Assembly: GCF_009741265.1 (NCBI RefSeq) | Contig: NZ_WOWL01000001.1 | Span: 4,278,001 to 4,342,000 of the forward strand | Length of the DNA stretch: 64,000 nt | Direction of reading: 5' to 3' | Source: Pseudarthrobacter sp. GA104 | GTDB taxonomy: Bacteria; Actinomycetota; Actinomycetes; Actinomycetales; Micrococcaceae | In this document: piece after piece, positions 59,060 through 64,000 of the stretch | Layout: each line of letters begins with the position of its first letter | How positions within the stretch are numbered: position 1 is the stretch's first letter | Translations under genes and position numbers: made by a program | The notes under the pieces: model-generated | What the model was told of the DNA's origin: nothing | What the model saw: only the letters and a program-made list of their open reading frames with translations | Databases searched by the model: none

Positions 59060-59694
59060 CGGAGAGCCCGACGAAAATCCAGGGCCCCGCGGCCGCTGAT
59101 CCTGCAATCCGGTCAGCCCGGATCCTCAGCGACGTTTTCGCCCCTGCTGTTTCCGTGTTCCTCATCTGCGTCCTGTGCGGCGTCGCCGGGCACCCTCACC
59201 CATGGGCGGGCCTCGGATGGGGCGTCCTGCTCGGAACTTTCTGCGCAGTGATTCCGATGACCGCCATCCATATCGCGGTGCGCCGTGAACACCTCACAGA
59301 TCGGCACGTCACCCGGCGCGAACAACGATGGTGGGTCTTCCTCGTCTGTGTGGGATCCGTGCTTTGCGGCATGACCACAACACTCCTGCTGAATGCGCCC
59401 AGCGTCTTGGTCTGGATCATGCTGACCATGGTGGCGGGCCTCGTCGTCACCGGGACGGTCACCCTTCTCGGCCCAAAAGTCTCCATGCATGCCTTCTGCA
59501 TGACATGCCTGGTCATCATCGCAGCGCTGCTCATCTCACCCTGGTTGCTGCTCGCGCTCCTGCTCCTCCTGCCTGCAGTGGCATTCGCCCGCCTGAAGCT
59601 CGGCCACCACACACTCGTCGAAGTCATCCTCGGCACCGGGCTCGCCTTCCTCGTGATAATAGTCGCGCAGCAGTTCCTGCCTGACCTCGGCTAG
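59056..59694 (+). CDS. PAP2-like membrane phosphatase
   Basis: 212 residues, ATGA-coupled to the preceding gene. About six membrane helices; GPKVSMHAF and RLKLGHHTLVEVILGTG are the K-x-S-x-H and R-x5-H-x3-(D/E) landmarks of phosphatidic-acid phosphatases, with Glu in the last position. It would act on a lipid or undecaprenyl phosphate at the membrane. Confidence 0.72.
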   Translation: MTESPTKIQGPAAADPAIRSARILSDVFAPAVSVFLICVLCGVAGHPHPWAGLGWGVLLGTFCAVIPMTAIHIAVRREHLTDRHVTRREQRWWVFLVCVGSVLCGMTTTLLLNAPSVLVWIMLTMVAGLVVTGTVTLLGPKVSMHAFCMTCLVIIAALLISPWLLLALLLLLPAVAFARLKLGHHTLVEVILGTGLAFLVIIVAQQFLPDLG

Positions 59695-59727
59695 GGTTTC
59701 GACGGCCGACAAGCGGAAATGCACCGC

Positions 59728-59745
59728 AGTGGAAGATCTTCCACT
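59728..59745. promoter_or_regulatory. GTGGAA-TTCCAC operator 2
   Basis: Perfect 18-bp palindrome AGTGGAAGATCTTCCACT, 77 bp upstream of the XRE regulator start, with GATAAT nearby as a possible -10 element. Likely autoregulatory site. Confidence 0.75.
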
Positions 59746-59821
59746 AAGATAATGAGCGGTGCTGCACTGATGCGACCGCGGCGACCGATCCATGTCAGCG
59801 TCCATGAGGAGGACCAGCTCC

Positions 59822-60229
59822 GTGAGCATTGCTCAGCGACTAGAACGCCTGTTCGCACAGACCGCCGGCCCCCACGGCCGACCCGTCACGCTGCAGGAGA
59901 TCATCCACAGGATGGAGAAGCGGGGCATCTCGACGATGTCGCTGAGCTATCTGCAACAACTGCGCACCGGACAGGCCGAGAACCCCCGACTCCAGCACCT
60001 CCGGGCGCTGGCCGACGCATTCGATGTACCTCTGTCCTACTTCCTGGATGATGACAAAGATGACTCCGCATCGACCGCCGAGGACGAACTGACTCCCGAA
60101 GAGCGCACGATCGCCCTGCGCGTCCACGGCCTGAGCAACGATGCTTTGTCCAGCATCCGGGCAATTGTCGAGCTCGCCCGCAAGAGCGAACAGCTTGATG
60201 ATCCGCCACAGGCCCCGCACGACAAATAA
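59822..60229 (+). CDS. XRE-family transcription regulator
   Basis: 135 residues from GTG 59822, chosen for the GAGGAGG site 10 nt upstream. Helix-turn-helix in residues ~20-75: VTLQEIIHRMEKRGISTMSL, SYLQQLRTGQAENPRLQHLR and ALADAFDVPLSYFLDD. The C-terminal half is acidic. This form resembles the EspR/SutR-like regulators paired with ImmA peptidases in actinobacteria. Flanking operators suggest that it represses itself and the genes at 54907 and 60418 until the peptidase acts. Confidence 0.85.
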   Translation: MSIAQRLERLFAQTAGPHGRPVTLQEIIHRMEKRGISTMSLSYLQQLRTGQAENPRLQHLRALADAFDVPLSYFLDDDKDDSASTAEDELTPEERTIALRVHGLSNDALSSIRAIVELARKSEQLDDPPQAPHDK

Positions 60230-60298
60230 AACCGGACCAACTGGCTGAACCGTCCTTCCGGGGCACAAACAGCTTGTTCTGAGGCTCGTGCCGGCGCT

Positions 60299-60338
60299 CA
60301 TGCCACATGAGTGGAAAGTTTTCCATTCATGTGGCATG
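60299..60338. promoter_or_regulatory. GTGGAA-TTCCAC operator 3, extended
   Basis: 19-bp arms (60299-60317 and 60320-60338) beginning CATGCCACATGAG and ending TCATGTGGCATG around GTGGAAA...TTTCCAT, with one mismatch and a 2-nt spacer. Upstream of the gene at 60418. Confidence 0.7.
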
Positions 60339-60417
60339 ATCGAAATCACCGACCGGCGATGCATACCTATCGCCGGGTTGCCACACCTCATGATCACGCC
60401 TTGTGAAGGAGCACACC

Positions 60418-60957
60418 ATGAACCCCCTGCGGCCCGGAGCATCCGATTCCGACGAGTTCCGAGGATTCGAAGAGGCCCGCACGCTCATGTGGTGCTACGA
60501 GGACCGGTCCAGGACGCATGCGCGCCTGAATCAGACCGACTTCCTCACCGACGAGTCCGTCGTTGCGGTCCACGTGGAGAACACCACGCGGGCTGACCGT
60601 GTCTTCCTCTCAGCGTTCGATCGCGAGGGCCGGCTGCTGCGCGGCGACACTCTCTATGTCGACTACGCCAACCAGCGACTCGACGTCACCGCGGAATTCG
60701 ACCATGACTACACCGGCATGGCAGTCCCTGAGGGATCCGAACTGAAGGAGGCCGTGGCACGCGAGAACGGCTGGGTCATCGACATGCACACCCTGCGGGA
60801 GTATGACCCCCTCGAGGACCGTCGGACCACCCAGAGGGCGGTGCTCCTGGCTCACCTCGGCGACATGATGGCCAACGGAGAAGCCCGCGGCTTCCTCCTC
60901 GGGAAGCACGACGCCGCCGAGGATCCTGGCGACGCGGCTGACACAGATGCAGCGTGA
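60418..60957 (+). CDS. hypothetical protein under operator 3
   Basis: 179 residues; ATG after GAAGGAG. Pattern SVVAVHVENTTRADRVFLSA, FDREGRLLRGDTLYVDYANQ, then HTLREYDPLEDRRTTQRAVL resembles small 3'-5' exonuclease-like folds (a D..hE start is absent), so I leave it unassigned. Control by the XRE circuit is inferred. Confidence 0.6.
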   Translation: MNPLRPGASDSDEFRGFEEARTLMWCYEDRSRTHARLNQTDFLTDESVVAVHVENTTRADRVFLSAFDREGRLLRGDTLYVDYANQRLDVTAEFDHDYTGMAVPEGSELKEAVARENGWVIDMHTLREYDPLEDRRTTQRAVLLAHLGDMMANGEARGFLLGKHDAAEDPGDAADTDAA

Positions 60958-60987
60958 GAAGCAGATCCTCTTGCTTTGAATACATCC

Positions 60988-61020
60988 AGACCCCGCCCGG
61001 CATCAGCCGAGGCGGGGTCT
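60988..61020 (+). terminator. intrinsic terminator
   Basis: Perfect 10-bp stem AGACCCCGCC / GGCGGGGTCT with inner CGGC...GCCG, then TCTCTG. Confidence 0.8.
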
Positions 61021-61052
61021 TCTCTGTCCAGGAGCTGATGGGTAACAGCCGT

Positions 61053-61075
61053 GGACCGGCTCACGCCGGTCCCGG
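61053..61075 (+). repeat. dispersed leader hairpin, four-base-loop variant (copy 13)
   Basis: Arms GGACCGGC and GCCGGTCC around loop TCAC, then CGGG. It follows a terminator by 32 nt. No gene is supported in 60958-61222. Confidence 0.55.
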
Positions 61076-61222
61076 GTGTCGTTTCGTGGTGTGCGCTGCT
61101 GCGCTGCGCGCGCCGCGGCCACCATCCCCATAGGCAACGAGATCAGTACAGGTGCGTCCAGGAACAGCAACCAGGCGACACGGGTCGTTGTCGACATCTT
61201 CGACCCGCAGGAGCAGCAATCC

Positions 61223-61525
61223 ATGACCCTCTCTCTCCGCGCATCAAACCTGCCCATTAAGTACGAGCGCCCGCGCGAGACTCATCGATCCGGGATGACC
61301 ATCTACGAGGTGTCCGGTGCAGGCCTTTACCGGGTACTGGAAATCCATTCCGGCGAGTTCACAGTCGAAACACTCACGCCGGTCGGATGGATGAACCTGA
61401 TCCTGCTCGACAAGCGCGACAAAATATCGACCGCCGTCGAAGCCATGCAGATCTGGCTCACCATCCAGACGCCAACGTCCGCTCCGGAGACTCAACAGGA
61501 AGAGGAGGCCCCTAATCATGGCTGA
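61223..61525 (+). CDS. hypothetical protein
   Basis: 100 residues; ATG after CAGGAGC. Short beta-rich protein (MTIYEVSGAGLYRVLEIHSG). Overlaps the next gene by 8 bp. Confidence 0.6.
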   Translation: MTLSLRASNLPIKYERPRETHRSGMTIYEVSGAGLYRVLEIHSGEFTVETLTPVGWMNLILLDKRDKISTAVEAMQIWLTIQTPTSAPETQQEEEAPNHG

Positions 61526-61853
61526 ACCAAGCAAAGCCGTGCAGGATGCCGCCGAAGAGGCTGCCAATGACGTCATCAGCGCCCATGGCATCGCAGTGGA
61601 GGACGACGAGAGCTGTTTCGAGGCTCTCTGCTGGGCCTTGGGCAGCGGTGTCCCCTATGAAAAGGGCTTGCTCCAGTTCGCCCAGGCGGTTCTCGACAGC
61701 TTCGACCTGAAAGGGCTGATCGACGCCAAGATCGAGCTGCTCTCCGAGTACAAGCTCAACTACCCGCAGGATTACGAAACCGCGGACGTCGACCGCATGA
61801 AGGCCGAAATCGCTCGCCTTCGAACACTCCGGGAACAGCTCGAAAAGTCATAG
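61518..61853 (+). CDS. hypothetical helical protein
   Basis: 111 residues; ATG after AAGAGGAGG, inside the end of the preceding gene. Helical with a Lys/Leu-rich C-terminus (MKAEIARLRTLREQLEK). No family recognised. Confidence 0.6.
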   Translation: MAEPSKAVQDAAEEAANDVISAHGIAVEDDESCFEALCWALGSGVPYEKGLLQFAQAVLDSFDLKGLIDAKIELLSEYKLNYPQDYETADVDRMKAEIARLRTLREQLEKS

Positions 61854-61872
61854 GCTGAGCGCCCGCACAATA

Positions 61873-61922
61873 GAAAGAGGCCCGGACTTCGCTGAAAAAT
61901 CAGCATCGTCCGGGCCTCTTTC
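61873..61922. terminator. bidirectional terminator between convergent genes
   Basis: Perfect 15-bp stem GAAAGAGGCCCGGAC / GTCCGGGCCTCTTTC with an inner GCTGA...TCAGC. The A- and T-rich ends of the stem give short U-tracts in both directions. Confidence 0.85.
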
Positions 61923-61951
61923 GCCATCCCCGAGGCAACAAACTCTTTCGA

Positions 61952-62482
61952 TCACCCCACCGGCGGAATCAAAAGCGACGCCCCGGCGTAAATAAGGTTC
62001 GGGTTCTGGATCTTATTCGCCTCGACAAGGTGCCCGATAGGCACGCCTGTCTCGCCGGAGATTTTGGTGAGGGTGTCGTTCGGCTGAATGGTGTACACCA
62101 TCGTCGTGAGCTTCGGGTCCGGTTCACGCGCAGGAGGCACTGCAGGCAGTGGTTCTGGCTTCGGCGGCTCAAGCTCGTCCGCAATGCCATTTCCGTCCTT
62201 GTCCGGCAGAGTCACCGTCACGGTGCCTTCATTGCTGCCCTGGGCCTCCGCTGCGACGGCTGCCGCATCGGGACCATTCGCGGCGCTCTCGTCGGCCGTG
62301 AGGATCTGCGTCAGGCCCCATCCGGCAAAAAGTACCGCCCCGCCAACCATGATCCCGGCCGCGAGCACCGGGCCATTCCCGTATCCCAGCGGCCCAACGC
62401 GACCACTGCGGTCAGCAGCCGGCCGCGCCGGGGGAGCAGCCCCGGTCTCCGTGCCTTCGGGCTTGTAAATCGTATCCGTCAT
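61952..62482 (-). CDS. membrane-anchored LysM protein
   Basis: 176 residues: a Pro/Ala-rich cytoplasmic N-terminus, one membrane helix (VLAAGIMVGGAVLFAGWGLT, residues ~39-58), an acidic Pro-rich spacer, and a C-terminal LysM domain (MVYTIQPNDTLTKISGETGV, then ANKIQNPNLIYAGASLLIPP) that binds peptidoglycan. It may tether an activity to the wall or act in surface exclusion. Divergent from the next gene across an AT-rich control region. Confidence 0.85.
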   Translation of the reverse strand: MTDTIYKPEGTETGAAPPARPAADRSGRVGPLGYGNGPVLAAGIMVGGAVLFAGWGLTQILTADESAANGPDAAAVAAEAQGSNEGTVTVTLPDKDGNGIADELEPPKPEPLPAVPPAREPDPKLTTMVYTIQPNDTLTKISGETGVPIGHLVEANKIQNPNLIYAGASLLIPPVG

Positions 62483-62511
62483 TCCTGTCGCCTCTCCTCT
62501 GTCCTCATCAC

Positions 62512-62612
62512 CTGCGATCAGTCGTATCCATCATTTCTATTCTACTCATAGCCCAGTCGATCTTGATAGAATAGGAGCAGTAATAGCTAGTCGATAGGCG
62601 AGTCAAACGGAC
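62512..62612. promoter_or_regulatory. divergent promoter region with AGTCGAT repeats
   Basis: AT-rich 100 bp between divergent genes. AGTCGAT occurs at 62553 and 62593 and AGTCGTAT at 62519; TTCTATTCTACTC and GATAGAATAGGAG form an imperfect inverted repeat. AGTCGAT words also occur at 5827 and 34448. Confidence 0.45.
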
Positions 62613-62657
62613 TTCCACAGACCATTGCACCACCTCAACAGAAGGAACCTCATCACC

Positions 62658-63590
62658 ATGGCCAACTACTCCATCTCCGCCAGCCAGCTCACCGAGGGCA
62701 CCAGCGTGTTCATCCGAGGCAAGCTCGCCTTCGCACGCCTCACCAGCCTCATCGAAGGCGCGGCCCTGGCAGCCAGCGACCAGCGCAAGGTGCAGAACGG
62801 CATGAGCCCCGTGGGCAAGCCGCACACCACCGCGACCGTCACCGAAGCCGAGGTCCAGTTTGCCGATCCGGCGAACCCGACGATCGAGGAGCAGTTCGTC
62901 GCCGAGCGCCGCTACGTCTCCAAGAAGAACCCGGACACGGGTGCGAACTACTCGATCGATTCCAAGGGCACCAACCTGCCGATCATCGCCATCCCTTCCG
63001 ACAAGGGCGACGGCACCTTCGATCAGGACACCTCCGGCCAGGAGCTCGCCCAGGGCCTGGACGTGACGCTCGTGCTGCGCGTCTACAAGCCGAAGAACTT
63101 CGCCAACCGTGGCCTGTCGCTCGACCAGGTAATCGTGAACGAGGCCCCGCGCTACTACAACGCCGGCGGCGTCGCCACTGGCGAGCTCGCTGCCCGCGGG
63201 ATCGTGTTCAATGCCCCGCCGCGTGCGGTGCAGGCGCAGGCAGGCTCCGACTCTGCCATCGGCAACGGCGAGGAACCTGTAGGCACCGATGTCGAGGATG
63301 GATTGTCCTTCCCGTCCCCGGTGGCTGCTGTTGCACCTGTACAGGTGCAGGCTCCCGCGCAGGTCCAGGCGGCCCCGGTACAGACTGCCACCGTTCCCCA
63401 AGCTGCCGCTCCGGCTGTCCAGCCGCAGGCTCAGGTCGAGACCCCTGAGCAGAAGCTCGCCCGGCTCGAGGCCGAGAATGCTGCGCTGAAGAACGCAGGC
63501 TCAGCCGTCGGTGCGCCTTCGGCCCAGGGCCCGTGGAACGGCTCCGGCGACGCCGGCGGCCAGCAGGCGGGGATCACCTACCAGGGCTGA
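62658..63590 (+). CDS. hypothetical protein, possible single-strand-binding-like
   Basis: 310 residues from ATG 62658 (AGAAGGAAC upstream). The N-terminal ~175 residues are beta-rich (ISASQLTEGTSVFIRGKLAF; QGLDVTLVLRVYKPKNFANR; GLSLDQVIVNEAPRYY), loosely like an OB fold; the rest is a Val/Gln/Pro/Ala-rich linker and a short coiled coil ending in a Gly-rich tail, the layout also seen in SSB-type proteins. Assignment is tentative. Terminator directly after. Confidence 0.6.
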   Translation: MANYSISASQLTEGTSVFIRGKLAFARLTSLIEGAALAASDQRKVQNGMSPVGKPHTTATVTEAEVQFADPANPTIEEQFVAERRYVSKKNPDTGANYSIDSKGTNLPIIAIPSDKGDGTFDQDTSGQELAQGLDVTLVLRVYKPKNFANRGLSLDQVIVNEAPRYYNAGGVATGELAARGIVFNAPPRAVQAQAGSDSAIGNGEEPVGTDVEDGLSFPSPVAAVAPVQVQAPAQVQAAPVQTATVPQAAAPAVQPQAQVETPEQKLARLEAENAALKNAGSAVGAPSAQGPWNGSGDAGGQQAGITYQG

Positions 63591-63616
63591 TCCAAAACCG
63601 GCAACCCCAACCTCGA

Positions 63617-63665
63617 CAAGACCCCCGTGCTGGCATCCGTGCAGTACGGGGGTCTTGTCTTTTTC
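63617..63665 (+). terminator. intrinsic terminator
   Basis: CAAGACCCCCGT pairs with ACGGGGGTCTTG (63617-63628, 63646-63657) with inner GC pairs, then TCTTTTT. Confidence 0.93.
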
Positions 63666-63704
63666 AGACCCCTTCTCCCGCCGAACGAAAGCGTGCGCCC
63701 CAAG

Positions 63705-64000
63705 ATGACCTCACTCGACCCACGGGCATGGTTCCCGCAGTTCTACGACAACCCCGCGATCCGCGCTCTGGCGACCGCCTGTCGATGGACCATCTCCGGT
63801 CAGCTCGGCGAGCTCGACGACGAGGACTCGGGCCGCAAGGCCCCGATCGACGTGCGCCACCTCCTCGACGGATGCAACGCCGGCTGTCGCCACGTCGGCC
63901 CGCTGCGCGGTGCGTTCGCCCTGGACTCCACCTGCCTGCTCCCTCTCGAGGACCTCACGGGCGCGCTGCCGAATGCGGCCAACGCCGCCTTCTACCTGCA
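63705..64000 (+). CDS. partial gene running off the right edge
   Basis: ATG at 63705 opens a frame with no stop to the window end (98+ codons): MTSLDPRAWFPQFYDNPAIR, SGRKAPIDVRHLLDG, GAFALDSTCLLPLEDLTGAL. Strong coding bias. The KAPID...RGAFALD wording is faintly like bifunctional primase-polymerase proteins of plasmids, but the catalytic part would lie outside, so I do not assign it. Confidence 0.6.
   Translation, partial: MTSLDPRAWFPQFYDNPAIRALATACRWTISGQLGELDDEDSGRKAPIDVRHLLDGCNAGCRHVGPLRGAFALDSTCLLPLEDLTGALPNAANAAFYL

Noticed and set aside
1..64000. CRISPR array.
   Set aside because: No regularly spaced direct repeats with unique spacers and no cas genes seen; the GTACCAC and GTAC clusters have irregular spacing and inverted copies.
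1..64000. Intact insertion sequence.
   Set aside because: No transposase frame or terminal inverted repeats recognised; the low-GC islands lack flanking IS ends.

Overview
The window looks like part of a large plasmid or phage-plasmid of a high-GC Gram-positive bacterium (Actinomycetota). The evidence is mostly GC-rich genes with strong GGAGG-type ribosome sites and frequent GTG/TTG starts, a WhiB iron-sulfur regulator, an Lsr2 nucleoid protein, an ImmA/XRE pair with an actinobacterial-style membrane protein, and DUF4913 remnants. The genus cannot be fixed from the sequence. I saw no virion, ribosomal or conjugation genes.

Layout. 1-4.9 kb: the C-terminal part of an RHS polymorphic toxin followed by a frameshifted probable immunity gene. 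5-11.8 kb: small plasmid-type genes, an SSB, a tRNA-like gene with a 74-nt enlarged anticodon arm and a secreted nuclease lipoprotein. 11.9-17.5 kb: gene remnants around a three-gene module of lower GC whose function I cannot name. 18.2-21.1 kb: a nuclease-NACHT STAND protein, very probably anti-phage. 21.4-23.5 kb: small genes including an alarmone-type HD hydrolase. 23.6-28.5 kb: a ParM/ParR-type segregation locus read leftward, then 2.6 kb without intact genes but rich in palindromes and GTAC-centred repeats. 28.5-33.3 kb: Lsr2, a RecJ-like nuclease, a CPBP protease. 33.3-34.6 kb: a non-coding block with twelve GTACCAC half-sites, the best replication-origin candidate. 34.6-44.6 kb: replication core (D5-type primase-helicase, family B DNA polymerase, VRR-NUC nuclease, nucleotide pyrophosphohydrolase-like protein, SNF2 helicase, methylase-like protein). 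44.7-47.6 kb: a low-GC Pycsar island with two nucleotide cyclases and two membrane proteins. 47.7-54.7 kb: small accessory genes, WhiB, glutaredoxin-like protein, RarA. 54.7-60.4 kb: methyltransferase, sensor-like protein, ImmA/IrrE peptidase, two membrane proteins and an XRE regulator, tied together by GTGGAA...TTCCAC operators. 60.4-64 kb: small genes, a LysM membrane protein and the start of a further gene.

Two things stand out beyond single genes. First, at least thirteen short hairpins (7-8 bp stem, 3-4 nt loop, then CGG) lie in leaders across the whole window; their stems change by compensatory substitutions, which points to a shared RNA element. Several sit just downstream of intrinsic terminators. 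Second, the replicon carries layered defence and competition cargo (RHS toxin, NACHT-nuclease, tandem Pycsar, an unnamed three-gene module) in a background of many small genes broken by single frameshifts or a nonsense codon.
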